Assembly (NCBI GenBank): GCA_040544425.1
Contig: JBEONO010000007.1
Span: 124,001 to 188,000, forward strand
DNA: 64,000 nucleotides
Direction: 5' to 3'
Source of the DNA: Solimicrobium sp040544425
Lineage (GTDB): Bacteria > Pseudomonadota > Gammaproteobacteria > Burkholderiales > Burkholderiaceae_D
Shown: piece after piece, positions 25,125 to 34,652 of the stretch
Numbering within the stretch: the first letter of the stretch is position 1
Layout: each line of letters starts with the position of its first letter
Made by a program: the position numbers and the translations under genes
The notes under the pieces: generated by a model
Databases searched by the model: none
The model's input: only the letters and a program-made list of their open reading frames with translations
Told to the model about the DNA's origin: nothing

Positions 25125-26162
25125 ATGCGATTTTATACTGGCATCGGTATCGGGCTCATTGCAACGCTGATTGTGCTTGAATTATTTTTTCGGATGCTGC
25201 CGGTCAGTTCCGGGATGCGCAAAGAAAACTCTGACGCAGGCCATCGGTATAGCCGATATTTGCCGAATCAGGAATTCGTTTATTCGAAGGGCTGGTCAAT
25301 GGCAAATCACCGCAGCGGTTTGACCAATCGGGAAGGCTTTGTGAACAGTCCCGATTTTACCGGGCAGCATGGCATGCTGGTGATTGGTGACAGCTTTATC
25401 GAGGCGTTGATGGTTGGCTATCCGGACACGGTGCAAGGTCAGCTCAGCGCAGCCTTGCATGGCAATGTATTTGCTGCGGCATCGTCAGGTAATGATCTGC
25501 CCGATACGCTGGAATTGCTGCACCAATTTCACCCGCTGCTGTTGCCGCAAGTAGTCGTCATCTTCGTGAAACCATTTGAACTGAATATGTTGCTGCAACC
25601 GGCTCACAATGGTTTCAGTGCGTTTGTGCGTTCCGGCGATCAATTCAGTTTGGTGCACACCCCCTATCGCGAAGCAGCATCCAAACAGATCGTGATGAAA
25701 TCGGCCCTGGCACGCTACATCTATTACAACCTGCGCCTGCCAGAGTGGTTGCGCACTGCGCTGTCATCTCATCATGCTGCCGCACCGGAAACGGGTCTTT
25801 CAGTCACCGACAAGACTGCCGCCCTCGAGTACTATTTTTCTGAATTGCGCAACAGAGCGCCGCAGACGCGTGTGATTTTTTTGATAGACGGAGATCGCGA
25901 AAGTATTTACAACAGCGACAGCCTGCCCAAGTCCCGTGCGTTACGGTCAGACAGTGCCCTGTTTTCCCGGTTGGCGGTGGCAAACGGTTTTGAAACGGTC
26001 GACATGCAGCCGATCTTCGCCCAGCACTGGTCAACGCACCAGGAGCGTATGGATTTTCTGCCTATGGACGGGCACTGGAATCCGGTCGCCCACCGCCTTG
26101 CAGCTGAGGCGATTTTAAAGCAGTTGGGCAAAGTCCCGGGACAACCAGGCAGCACCCCCTAA
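25125..26162 (+). CDS. SGNH/GDSL hydrolase-like protein, MBOAT partner
   Basis: The 345-residue protein has an N-terminal membrane anchor (residues ~5-25) and a periplasmic SGNH-type domain. Block I is VIGDSFIEA (residues ~87-95), block II is around AASSGNDLPDT, and block V is PMDGHWNPVAH near the C-terminus with the Asp-x-x-His pair. In AlgI-type systems the partner (AlgJ/AlgX-like) transfers acetyl groups to the polymer, which is the likely job here. Its stop overlaps the convergent galE by 4 bases. Confidence 0.8.
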   Translation: MRFYTGIGIGLIATLIVLELFFRMLPVSSGMRKENSDAGHRYSRYLPNQEFVYSKGWSMANHRSGLTNREGFVNSPDFTGQHGMLVIGDSFIEALMVGYPDTVQGQLSAALHGNVFAAASSGNDLPDTLELLHQFHPLLLPQVVVIFVKPFELNMLLQPAHNGFSAFVRSGDQFSLVHTPYREAASKQIVMKSALARYIYYNLRLPEWLRTALSSHHAAAPETGLSVTDKTAALEYYFSELRNRAPQTRVIFLIDGDRESIYNSDSLPKSRALRSDSALFSRLAVANGFETVDMQPIFAQHWSTHQERMDFLPMDGHWNPVAHRLAAEAILKQLGKVPGQPGSTP

Positions 26163-27178
26163 CAAGGTCGCTCAGGCTCCTGGTTCGGCAAGGTTTGCCA
26201 TTTCCAGGTGTCTGCACACATGTGTTCGATAGAGCGAGTAGCCTTCCAGCCCAACTCTCGTTCCGCCAGGCTGACATCAGCATAACAGCTTGCTACATCA
26301 CCAGGCCGCCGTCCGACCAGTTGATACGGAACAGGTTTGCCACTGGCTTTTTCAAATGCGTGCACCATTTCCAATACGGTGTAGCCTGTGCCAGTGCCTA
26401 AATTGTAGGTAAATACGCCTGGCCCCTGCGCCAGCTTGGCCAAGGTTTTAACGTGTCCCAGCGCAAGATCGACGACGTGAATGAAATCGCGCACACCGGT
26501 TCCATCTTTAGTCGGGTAGTCACTGCCAAAGATCGACAGCTGGGCTGATTTTCCATGCGCAACGCGAGCAATAAAAGGCATCAGGTTGTTCGGGATACCA
26601 TGCGGATCCTCACCAATCAAGCCGCTGTGATGGGCGCCGACCGGATTGAAGTAACGCAGCAAAGCGATATGCCACGACGGATCTGCAATAGCCAGGTCGC
26701 GCAGGATTTCTTCAATCATCAGCTTGGTCCGGCCGTACGGGTTGGTGACCGACAGTGGGAAATCTTCCAGTATCGGGACCGAGGCCGGATTGCCGTACAC
26801 GGTCGCTGAAGAGCTGAATATCAGTTTCTTGACCTGATGTTTTTGCATGGCTTCGAACAGAACCAGACTGCCCACCAGGTTGTTGTCGTAATAGTTGAGC
26901 GGTTGTTCGACTGACTCTCCCACCGCCTTTAACCCGGCAAAGTGGATGACCGTGTCGATCTGATGCTGCTGAAATAATTGATTCACCAATTGCACATCAC
27001 GCAGATCGCCTTCGATAAATTGAATTGATTTGCCACTGATCCGGTGAATGCGATCAACCACCGATGCCTTGCTGTTGCACAAATTATCAATGACGAGTAC
27101 TTCATAGCCTTCGTCAAGCAACTCCACACAGGTATGCGAGCCGATATACCCAAGTCCACCAGTCAGTAAAATTTTCAT
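26159..27178 (-). CDS. galE: UDP-glucose 4-epimerase
   Basis: The 339-residue protein interconverts UDP-Glc and UDP-Gal (or the N-acetyl forms). The NAD motif GGLGYIGSHTCVELL is at the start, the catalytic pair is in SSSATVYG and YGRTKLMIEEIL, and RYFNPVGAHHSG with the C-terminal RRPGDVASCYAD are typical of GalE. Located among EPS genes, it probably supplies UDP-Gal or UDP-GalNAc. It lies 10 bases after the GT2 gene on the same strand, so they are likely co-transcribed. Confidence 0.95.
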   Translation of the reverse strand: MKILLTGGLGYIGSHTCVELLDEGYEVLVIDNLCNSKASVVDRIHRISGKSIQFIEGDLRDVQLVNQLFQQHQIDTVIHFAGLKAVGESVEQPLNYYDNNLVGSLVLFEAMQKHQVKKLIFSSSATVYGNPASVPILEDFPLSVTNPYGRTKLMIEEILRDLAIADPSWHIALLRYFNPVGAHHSGLIGEDPHGIPNNLMPFIARVAHGKSAQLSIFGSDYPTKDGTGVRDFIHVVDLALGHVKTLAKLAQGPGVFTYNLGTGTGYTVLEMVHAFEKASGKPVPYQLVGRRPGDVASCYADVSLAERELGWKATRSIEHMCADTWKWQTLPNQEPERPC

Positions 27179-27188
27179 GTCGTTTGTA

Positions 27189-28136
27189 TTATTGAATTTG
27201 AAGCTTCTTCATCCATTTGATGTCCCACTTTCTCATGATTTCAGCCGGGGCAAAAAAACACATGAACAAGGTGATCCACCAACGCCGTTTTACTGCAGCC
27301 CGGTACGCCTTGCAGATTTCAATCATGGCCGAAAAACGCTGGCCGTTAATTAACATCCTTCTGGCGACACTGGTTCTTTCATCTGTGCTGATCAATCTTG
27401 CGTAAGCGCGGCCGGGCCCCTTGATTAGACCCAGTCTGGCGCGTTGGTCCAGTCTTGCAAAGGCTGGGGGGAATACGCGCGCCGATTCGGTTGAGCATAA
27501 GCCGCCAGGCACATCAAAGCGATACGCAACCAGTTTTTTCGGGCAGTACACCAATTGCAATTTCTCGGTTAACCTGAATTGAAAGTCCTGGTCTTCACCC
27601 AGCGATTCGCCAACCGGAAAACAGGGTTGCAGATCATCCAGATCCTTGCGCCACGCGGCAACGGAATTGGTATGGATGAAAGGCCCGGTGAGATACCGAC
27701 GCTGATAAAAGTTGTCGACTGTTTCAAATTTCGCCGCCAGTTGTTCCGTATTGCGCCATTCCTCGGCGCGGTACTCATAGGCCAATTTGAAGTCGGTCGC
27801 AAAACAGCTGCCCGAAGGATAGGCAGCTGCCATGTTCAGGATGGTTTGCAAAAAGGTATCGTCATACCAGTCGTCAGCATCGAGGAAAAATACCAGATCG
27901 CCCCTGGCCTCTTCGATACCGCGATTTCTCGCCCGGGACACCCCGGCGTTGGTTTGCCTGATCAGACGAATCCGTTGATCGGCATTCGACAAAACTATTT
28001 CAGGACCGGTATCCCTGGATCCGTCATCAACAACGATAATTTCAAAGCGCTGATAGGTCTGATTCAATACTGAATCAAGCGCGATCTGTATAAATTTCTC
28101 TTTATTGTATAAAGGAATAATAATGGAGCACAGCAT
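27189..28136 (-). CDS. glycosyltransferase family 2 (paralogue B)
   Basis: A 315-residue close paralogue of 21230-22177. It has the same LCSIIIPLYNKEKF start, IVVDDGSRDTGPE, FFLDADDWYDDTFLQ, the PCFPVGESLGEDQDFQFRL acceptor-domain stretch and the WITLFMCFFAP C-terminal region. Divergence is spread over the whole length, so this is not a very recent copy. An ATG start here replaces GTG in the paralogue. It sits between the polymerase gene and galE on the leftward strand. The sugar specificity may differ from paralogue A. Confidence 0.92.
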   Translation of the reverse strand: MLCSIIIPLYNKEKFIQIALDSVLNQTYQRFEIIVVDDGSRDTGPEIVLSNADQRIRLIRQTNAGVSRARNRGIEEARGDLVFFLDADDWYDDTFLQTILNMAAAYPSGSCFATDFKLAYEYRAEEWRNTEQLAAKFETVDNFYQRRYLTGPFIHTNSVAAWRKDLDDLQPCFPVGESLGEDQDFQFRLTEKLQLVYCPKKLVAYRFDVPGGLCSTESARVFPPAFARLDQRARLGLIKGPGRAYARLISTDERTSVARRMLINGQRFSAMIEICKAYRAAVKRRWWITLFMCFFAPAEIMRKWDIKWMKKLQIQ

Positions 28137-28256
28137 GACGTTACCTCAAAGTTATCTCTTAATGGATGTTCTTAAACATGAGATTCTGCGTGAAAACCTG
28201 CCATTCAACTCAATCACTGTTAAATTCTTGCGCTACTTTTTTAATCGCTCAAAAAA

Positions 28257-29729
28257 TCAGTGATGAGCCAGCTCTGCTGCACCGATCATGTTCCCACTGT
28301 TGGCCGTGCCGGGTGATTGTACCGGTTGTTGGGCGAACGCCTTATTTCTTTTCGACTGGTAGGCCGATGTCAGCATAATCAGCAGCAGGCAATGGCAGAA
28401 AACGGGTGAGGCGCCGAAGTTTTCCATAATAAAAGGCGTTTCGCTGATACATCCGGAAATCATTAAAATGAAAATAGCGAGCGTGAATCCCTGACTCTCT
28501 TTGGCACCGGCTACAGCATAATAAAACAGGGTCGACAGGTAAAAAATTAAGCCGGCACCGCCGATGGCCCCTGCTTCTGACAGACTCTGTAGCCATTGGC
28601 TGTGCGCTGAGGTTGCATTCGGCAATTGAATCGAGCGCCGGAAATCTTCATCCCACAGGGGCAAACCATAGCCAAAAATCGGATACTTATGCCATTCTTC
28701 CAGCGCGATTTTCCAGATAATATCCCGACCGGTAAAACTGGCCAATTCAGAACCTTCGCGGCTGTTTAATAAAACGTCAACGCTTTGCGTATCCCCAAAG
28801 AACATGACGGCTATGCCTGTCACTGTTACGAATATCAATGTACCGCCAATAATAAGAATACTGAAATGCGGACGCCGGTAATTCAAGAAGTATTGTTTGA
28901 AAAGGTGGCGGGACCGGTAGTAATGAATACAGACGGCACACAACGCAAATGCGATCCAGCAGGTTTTTGACTGGGCAAGTATCAGATTTGTAAGGCCGAT
29001 CAACCAGGCCGACGAATTGATCAATCGATTTTTGAATGGGGAATGCCAGGTACTGAGCAGGCTGATGACAGTCAGCACGCCCAGGGCGTTGGCATGTGCC
29101 GTTAATCCAGCCAGGCGGACTCTCAGGAAGGGAATCAGGCCGACATAATTAAAATTCATGACCAGGGTGGGTTTGACGGCGATCATTATCAGCCCGGCCA
29201 ACAGGAAGAAATAGAGCCCATTGCGAATAACCTGAACTGAAGTTTGGGTTTCCTTCACTGTCATCATCGTTGCGCCAACACAGGCTGCGTACGAGTAAAA
29301 AAATTCATGGGAGAAGGTTTTATGTGCGCCAAACAGTGCCGGACTGATTACGTTCGTAAGAAAAAAGACGGTGAGGCCGGTTAACAGCAACTTGGGAATA
29401 GTCGGCTGTGGCAGTTTCGAAAATATACGATGTAATACGCGTTCCGTGAATGCGAACAGAACGAAAACCGACGCAAAGCGCCCGACTGCGACGGAAACAG
29501 GATTTTTTACCTCGGTAACTACCGTCTTTAACAGTTCGACATCGATTGACAGGTCCCGGTTGCTGGCCAGTACAAAAATCGCGCCGAACAATAAACAGGG
29601 ATAAAAAAAGTACGGGAGCAATCCGTTTTCGCGGTTGCGTCCCCAGTGCACGGTGACTGCCATGCCCAACACCATTGCGATTGCAGCAGCAATCGCAAAG
29701 GAACCCATAATGATTTGTGAAGTATCCAT
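28257..29729 (-). CDS. O-antigen ligase/polymerase family membrane protein (Wzy-like)
   Basis: A 490-residue protein with about 10-12 TM helices. A large periplasmic loop contains GRDIIWKIALEEWHKYPIFGYG followed by HSQWLQSLSEAGAIGGAGL, the Wzy_C (O-antigen ligase) signature with the conserved H...E...G order. It would join lipid-linked repeat units in the periplasm. The gene starts 3 bases after the flippase gene stops, consistent with a Wzx/Wzy-type pathway together with the Wzz-like EpsF and the export protein EpsE. Confidence 0.85.
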   Translation of the reverse strand: MDTSQIIMGSFAIAAAIAMVLGMAVTVHWGRNRENGLLPYFFYPCLLFGAIFVLASNRDLSIDVELLKTVVTEVKNPVSVAVGRFASVFVLFAFTERVLHRIFSKLPQPTIPKLLLTGLTVFFLTNVISPALFGAHKTFSHEFFYSYAACVGATMMTVKETQTSVQVIRNGLYFFLLAGLIMIAVKPTLVMNFNYVGLIPFLRVRLAGLTAHANALGVLTVISLLSTWHSPFKNRLINSSAWLIGLTNLILAQSKTCWIAFALCAVCIHYYRSRHLFKQYFLNYRRPHFSILIIGGTLIFVTVTGIAVMFFGDTQSVDVLLNSREGSELASFTGRDIIWKIALEEWHKYPIFGYGLPLWDEDFRRSIQLPNATSAHSQWLQSLSEAGAIGGAGLIFYLSTLFYYAVAGAKESQGFTLAIFILMISGCISETPFIMENFGASPVFCHCLLLIMLTSAYQSKRNKAFAQQPVQSPGTANSGNMIGAAELAHH

Positions 29730-29732
29730 GAC

Positions 29733-31244
29733 TTATCCGACGCTACATCTGTTACGCAAGTAAAGATTTAACCGCACTGGGATCGGCGGGCTAAATTTGC
29801 TCAGTACGCCGACCACCTGGCTGCCCAGGAGACGAGGGTAGAGGAAAGCAATCGCAGTGACTGATCCGGCACCGATCACCACTTCCAGCACGAACGGCAA
29901 CAAACTGTGCTCGCTGATTGTATGTCCGAGCAATCCCCCCGCGTAAGTGCCGACGGCGCAGATTAAGCAGATCGTTACCCCGCGCGCCATGGTTGGGAAC
30001 AAATCCGCCACTGTAATTTTCAGACGCAGGCAGGCCGTGCTGCCGATCACCAGCGCCCTTGCCAGCATGGTGAAGGCAGTGATCGTAGCCACAACCATCA
30101 CACCCTGTTGCGCATACAGATAGAGCATCAGTGCCGAGACGCATAGAACCGGAATCTGCAGCAATGTTTCCAGATGCTTGCCCTCAGTATTCCAAAGTAT
30201 CGGCGTTGACATACCCCAGGTGATATAAGCAGGCATGGAAATCGCCAATATCGCCAGGACCGGGCCTGACGAAGTCCACTTTGACCCATACAGAACCACG
30301 ACAAAATCATTGGCGCAAAAAGCCATCAGCACAAACATGGGGGCGATGATGATCCAGGTGGTGGCAATCACCGAAAGGTAGGCATCCCGCAAACGCGGCC
30401 GATCATTTTGCAGTCTGGCACCGGCTGCCAGGAACGCGGGTTGCAGGGCGCTCAGAAATAAGGAATTTGGCTGGTTGGCCAGGTTGAACCCCACAGTGTA
30501 GATACCCACTGCCTGTGCATTCAAATAGCGACCCAGAAATACCCGATCCAGACTGGTCAACAGCCAGTTGCACAAATTGGTAACGAACACCGTCGAACCC
30601 ACATTGGTTGAATTGCGCGCGCCGGGATACCAGAACAATGGTTTGACCGAATGCGGATTGGCGATCATGGTGAGAATAAATGCAGTCACCGATTGCCCCA
30701 GCCAGGCGCTGACCAGAGTCCAGACACCTGCCCCCGCGTATGCCAGCGGAATTCCTATGCAGAGATAACCAATCACGTAACTGACTATCTGAATGATGTT
30801 CACCAGACGGAAATCCATTTTACGTCTGAGCAGATTACTCGCCGGTGCCGTGATGGCGTTCAGCAGGCAGTTTAAACTCAGCCAGCGAACGATCAGCTCC
30901 AGCCTCGGTTCATTAAAGTAGGAAGCGATCCACGGGGCAAGCAGGACCAGCGCCACGGTCGCCGCGGTACCGGAAATAAGTTGCCAGGTAAAGGCAAACC
31001 GGATGTCTTCATCGGTGAGATTCTGGTTTTGAACCAGCGACCAGGAAAACCCGAAATCGGCCAGGAAATTGCTGAAGGCCAGCACCACCATACCCATGGC
31101 GAACAGACCGTAGACTTCCGGGCCCAGCAGTCTTGCCAGGACGACCTGTGCACCTAGCTGAAGCGCGGTTTTTGATACGGTTCCAGCCGCAGCCCATTTG
31201 ACTGCGCTGGCGGCTTTGTGCTGTTTTTCACCTGACGATGGCAT
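29733..31244 (-). CDS. polysaccharide flippase (MOP family, Wzx/WzxC-like)
   Basis: A 503-residue membrane protein with roughly 12-14 TM helices. The N-terminal AVKWAAAGTVSKTALQLGAQVVLARLLGPEVYGLFAMG is typical of WzxC-type lipopolysaccharide flippases, and SLDRVFLGRYLNAQAVGIYTVGFNLA follows near residue 240. It should move undecaprenyl-linked repeat units from the cytoplasmic to the periplasmic face. Position between EpsG and the polymerase supports this. No ligand or motif allows its repeat unit to be named. Confidence 0.9.
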   Translation of the reverse strand: MPSSGEKQHKAASAVKWAAAGTVSKTALQLGAQVVLARLLGPEVYGLFAMGMVVLAFSNFLADFGFSWSLVQNQNLTDEDIRFAFTWQLISGTAATVALVLLAPWIASYFNEPRLELIVRWLSLNCLLNAITAPASNLLRRKMDFRLVNIIQIVSYVIGYLCIGIPLAYAGAGVWTLVSAWLGQSVTAFILTMIANPHSVKPLFWYPGARNSTNVGSTVFVTNLCNWLLTSLDRVFLGRYLNAQAVGIYTVGFNLANQPNSLFLSALQPAFLAAGARLQNDRPRLRDAYLSVIATTWIIIAPMFVLMAFCANDFVVVLYGSKWTSSGPVLAILAISMPAYITWGMSTPILWNTEGKHLETLLQIPVLCVSALMLYLYAQQGVMVVATITAFTMLARALVIGSTACLRLKITVADLFPTMARGVTICLICAVGTYAGGLLGHTISEHSLLPFVLEVVIGAGSVTAIAFLYPRLLGSQVVGVLSKFSPPIPVRLNLYLRNRCSVG

Positions 31245-31287
31245 TCTGATCCTAGTTGTGATTGAGTTTAAATCTGCTCAATGCATT

Positions 31288-32160
31288 TCAATTTTCGAGG
31301 AGTACAGTGCCGACTGTTTCTGCGCCGATTGATTTGATTTTCTGAACCAGCGCATCGATATCCTTGATGGCCGTTTTATTCTTTTGCGCCACAATTATCA
31401 CGCCGCCAACGATGGCAGCGATGGCCAAGGCATCGGCGCCAACCTTGAATGCCGTTGCGTCGTACATCACAACGTCAAAGCGTGCTTCAAATTGTGCGTT
31501 GAAGGTCTTGAATGTACTGCGTCCCAGCAGTTCTTGCGGGTTGGGTGGCAGGGTGCCGGAAGTGAGCACCGAGAGATCTACAAATGAATTAATTTTGGCA
31601 ATGACGTCAAGTTCTGCGCGGCCCGCAAGCAAATCTGACAGACCACGGCGTTCTTGAATATCAAAAATCTGGTGCTGGCATGGTGTGCGCAGATTGGCAT
31701 CCACTAATAGAGTGTGTTCGCCCAACTGGGAAAATACCACGCCCAGGTTCGCCACAAACAGGCTTGCCCCGTCACCCGGTTCGACACTGATCACAACCAG
31801 TGCTTTGCGACCGCGTGAAATCCAGCGCAACATCAGCTGGCTGCGAATCGCGCGCAGTGTTTCTACTTGGGGATTGAAAGGCTCGTACGCTGCCACTAGC
31901 TGGGAAGAATATTTTTCTTCGCCTTTTTGCAGGTAAGGATAGTCAAATTGTTGCGCCAGGATTTGCTGAATATCGGTCTCGGTGATAAAACCAAGCCGAA
32001 TTGCCGCTTCACCAAATCGGATATTTAACTCTTTTTGCAGGCGGATGATGCTTTCTGCATTTTCAGGCGTGATTTTTCCTGACTCGAGCAGCATTGCGCC
32101 GATACTGGATTCATTTTTCCCCGACGAAGGGAATGTGAGTGGTTTTGCTATTGTATTCAT
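31288..32160 (-). CDS. epsG: EpsG-type chain-length tyrosine-kinase homologue with MshEN-like N-terminus
   Basis: The 290-residue protein has two parts. Residues 19-42 and 48-71 are two 24-residue repeats. The second (R48-F-G50, G57, I64, L68, Q71) fits the RLGx6Gx6Lx3Lx2Q pattern of MshEN c-di-GMP-binding domains. Residues ~95-290 are a CpsD/Wzc-type BY-kinase domain: Walker A region EPGDGASLFVANLG, Walker A' LLVDANLRTP and Walker B VVMYDA. The Walker A lysine is replaced by alanine (GDGAS), so kinase activity is doubtful. Neighbouring epsF and epsE suggest an exosortase-B-type EPS export complex. Confidence 0.85.
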   Translation of the reverse strand: MNTIAKPLTFPSSGKNESSIGAMLLESGKITPENAESIIRLQKELNIRFGEAAIRLGFITETDIQQILAQQFDYPYLQKGEEKYSSQLVAAYEPFNPQVETLRAIRSQLMLRWISRGRKALVVISVEPGDGASLFVANLGVVFSQLGEHTLLVDANLRTPCQHQIFDIQERRGLSDLLAGRAELDVIAKINSFVDLSVLTSGTLPPNPQELLGRSTFKTFNAQFEARFDVVMYDATAFKVGADALAIAAIVGGVIIVAQKNKTAIKDIDALVQKIKSIGAETVGTVLLEN

Positions 32161-32228
32161 TATTGAGTATTACCCTTCGCTTGTTCATTCGCAGCTGGCT
32201 TGAAAACTTCCATGATGATTTAACAGGT

Positions 32229-33584
32229 TCAGGCTACTTCAGCCCATTTGATGACGCCCAAAACCGGAACCTGTGTTGCTTCAACCAGATCTTCTTCGCA
32301 GCGAACACGGCGATTGAGCAGTTCTACAATCAGTGCCGTTCCTACGCCCAGCATAATTCCCAAAAATAATGACGCCACAATATTCAGCGGGATCTTGGGA
32401 AATGAAGGTTCGTCCGGGACCGACGCAAAACTCAGGATCGAGATATCGGTTTGTCCGTACTGACCTTCCAGTTTGGTTTCAGAAAAACGTGTGTACGAGG
32501 ACTCGAGCGCTTTTTTCGCAGCTTCCAGATCTGAGGTCAGGATTCCCATTTGATCGCGGATTTTGTTGAGTTCCAAAACCCGGGCTTTTTGTGCCGCCAT
32601 TGATGCGCGTACCGAGCCTTCACGCTGACGCGCAATGTAGGCGTTGTTGGCCACGCTCCTGGAGGTAACTTCAGTTTGTTCCCGGATCTGGGCCTTTAAT
32701 TTTTCAACTTCCGCTTTGGCGCTGATGTACAGTGGGTGATTGGGGCTGAGCGTTTCCGATAAATTGGCAAACTTGGATTCAGCCGTGCCCAACGCTACTT
32801 TCAGGTTTTGAATCAGGGGACTGGCAACAATGTCAGGTGATTCCGACGGGTCGCTTCCTTCCGTCATGTGCATGTGGGAATTGGCGTCCATTGACGTACC
32901 TTGCGCACCAACCAGCTGCGTTGATAATTCATTGAGGCGATTGGTTTCAACATCGACCTTGTTGTCAATATTGCTGATGCCGTTTTGTTGCTGGTAATCG
33001 GTTAATTTCTTTTGTGCAGTTTCAACGGCAGCACGCAGTTTCTGAGATTGTTCATTGAAATAGTCGGACGCCTTTTGCATTGGCTCGACGCGCAATTGAA
33101 CGCTGGCATTTTGGTACTCCGCCGCGTAGGCATTGGCCAATTTGGCTGCGTATTCGGGCGGGCTGGCTTTACAACTGATTTCCAACACACTACTTTCACG
33201 TGACGGTACTATTTCCAGTCTCCTGGATATCCCGGCCGCCAGCCAGTCCTGAATCGTGCCATGCTTGTTTTCCAGCTTGTTAAATTCCTTGATGGTTTCA
33301 GGATCCTGATCAAGCTTGAGCCGCTCAACGACGCGCAGCGCGACATTTTTGCTGTTGATAATATCAATTTGCGTAGCCATGTAACCAGGCAATAACTGAC
33401 CTGGCATCGCACTGCCGGTCAATGGATCAACGCCCTTGTAATTCATTACCACAGAGGCCGTTGCCTTGTAAGTTTTCGGTAACATGAAACTGAACGTCGT
33501 CACTGCCGTTACGGTCAATAGAAAGATCGTAATAACGAGCAGCTTGCGCGCGTAGATGACTAATAATATCTGTTGAAGATGCAT
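32229..33584 (-). CDS. epsF: chain-length determinant protein EpsF (Wzz family)
   Basis: A 451-residue polysaccharide co-polymerase. It has a TM helix near residues 12-35, then the Wzz domain (YKATASVVMNYKGVDPLTG), a long periplasmic coiled coil (residues ~160-380, rich in heptads) and a second TM helix near 395-415 before a short cytoplasmic tail with RRVRCEEDLVEATQVPVLGVI. There is no C-terminal kinase domain; that function is the separate EpsG. It controls polymer length and links the polymerase to the outer-membrane exporter. Confidence 0.9.
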   Translation of the reverse strand: MHLQQILLVIYARKLLVITIFLLTVTAVTTFSFMLPKTYKATASVVMNYKGVDPLTGSAMPGQLLPGYMATQIDIINSKNVALRVVERLKLDQDPETIKEFNKLENKHGTIQDWLAAGISRRLEIVPSRESSVLEISCKASPPEYAAKLANAYAAEYQNASVQLRVEPMQKASDYFNEQSQKLRAAVETAQKKLTDYQQQNGISNIDNKVDVETNRLNELSTQLVGAQGTSMDANSHMHMTEGSDPSESPDIVASPLIQNLKVALGTAESKFANLSETLSPNHPLYISAKAEVEKLKAQIREQTEVTSRSVANNAYIARQREGSVRASMAAQKARVLELNKIRDQMGILTSDLEAAKKALESSYTRFSETKLEGQYGQTDISILSFASVPDEPSFPKIPLNIVASLFLGIMLGVGTALIVELLNRRVRCEEDLVEATQVPVLGVIKWAEVA

Positions 33585-33618
33585 GGCAAATCTCTCAATC
33601 TAAAAATACGGAACCTGA

Positions 33619-34404
33619 TTAAAACAGGCTTTCCTGAATATAAATAACGTCGTCGACCGTGACCGGGTCATCATGCTTGACATCGATCATGACCATTTGA
33701 CCTTTTGCATCGCGTCGCTTTAACTTGATTCCCCGGTCGGTGCCACGCACTGTCAAGCCGCCACCTACCGACAGTGCCTGAATCACTGTCATTGACCGCT
33801 CCAGCTTGTACATGCCCGGATGTTGCAGCTCGCCATAAATGAAAAAATGCGGCGCGTGTTCAACATACAGCACGTCGTTATTCCCCAGGTATTGATTCTT
33901 GCTTAAATCGCCCGAACGCATCATGTCGATGATATCGATTTGGTCATGTGTGGTTTGCGCACCATTGCTGTGAATTACGCGAACGGTGTCGCCAGCTTCA
34001 GCCGTCAGGCCGCCGGCCAGTGCGAGCATGTCGATGACGGTCCTCTGTCCGTCCAGCGCATACCGGCCAGGTTTGGTGACACTCCCCAAAACCGAAACCT
34101 GATTCTGGAATTCAGCAACAACAATGTTGACGTAGGCAGATTTCAGAAATCCACCGGACTCCAGCAATGCACCAATTCTTTTCTCGGCAGTATGGACTGC
34201 CAGCCCACCTACCTTTACCTCGCCAATCAGCGGGAAGGTGATATTGCCAGTTTCGCTGACACGCGTTGTCAATCCCAGGTCGTTGTTGTTATAAACCGAT
34301 ATTTTCAAGGTATCCCCTGGCCCGATCAGGATATCGTTGGCATGAGCCACCATAAACATACAACCCAATATTGATGCAATTATCCAGCTTGCTAGTTGTT
34401 TCAT
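33619..34404 (-). CDS. epsE: polysaccharide export protein EpsE (Wza-like)
   Basis: A 261-residue protein with a signal peptide (cleavage near VAHA-ND) and the Poly_export domain (ILIGPGDTLKISVYNNNDLG...VSETGNITFPLIGEVKVGGL). It is followed by SLBB beta-grasp repeats (VSVLGSVTKPGRYALDG; FIYGELQHPGMYKLERSMT). It forms the periplasmic/outer-membrane channel for the polymer. There is no cysteine lipobox, in line with EpsE-type rather than classical lipoprotein Wza. About 250 bases separate it from the phosphotransferase gene upstream. Confidence 0.9.
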   Translation of the reverse strand: MKQLASWIIASILGCMFMVAHANDILIGPGDTLKISVYNNNDLGLTTRVSETGNITFPLIGEVKVGGLAVHTAEKRIGALLESGGFLKSAYVNIVVAEFQNQVSVLGSVTKPGRYALDGQRTVIDMLALAGGLTAEAGDTVRVIHSNGAQTTHDQIDIIDMMRSGDLSKNQYLGNNDVLYVEHAPHFFIYGELQHPGMYKLERSMTVIQALSVGGGLTVRGTDRGIKLKRRDAKGQMVMIDVKHDDPVTVDDVIYIQESLF

Positions 34405-34526
34405 ATTTCATTAATCCCAATTTAATACTGTTGATATGAGCTAAAAATAGTGCCAGCTATCAGATGCAAAAAAACAGGCCCAGTAACGTTATCCACCGTC
34501 GCCTGATTGACTGATACAGAAGAGTC

Positions 34527-34555
34527 GCCGGTTCGCCATCTTGCGGTGAACCGGC
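34527..34555. other. strong intercistronic hairpin between the phosphotransferase and epsE genes
   Basis: Inverted repeat GCCGGTTC...GAACCGGC with a 13-base loop that can pair further (CC/GG), inside a 248-bp gap. It has no T-run on either strand, so it may stabilise or process the eps mRNA rather than end it. Confidence 0.45.
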
Positions 34556-34652
34556 TTCAGCCGCGGCAGATGCCATGACTGTCGAAATCCCTGGTCGAGC
34601 TGTGCACCGCACTTTCTTAACTTACCCGGTGCAATTCTTATTCTGGTTTGGT

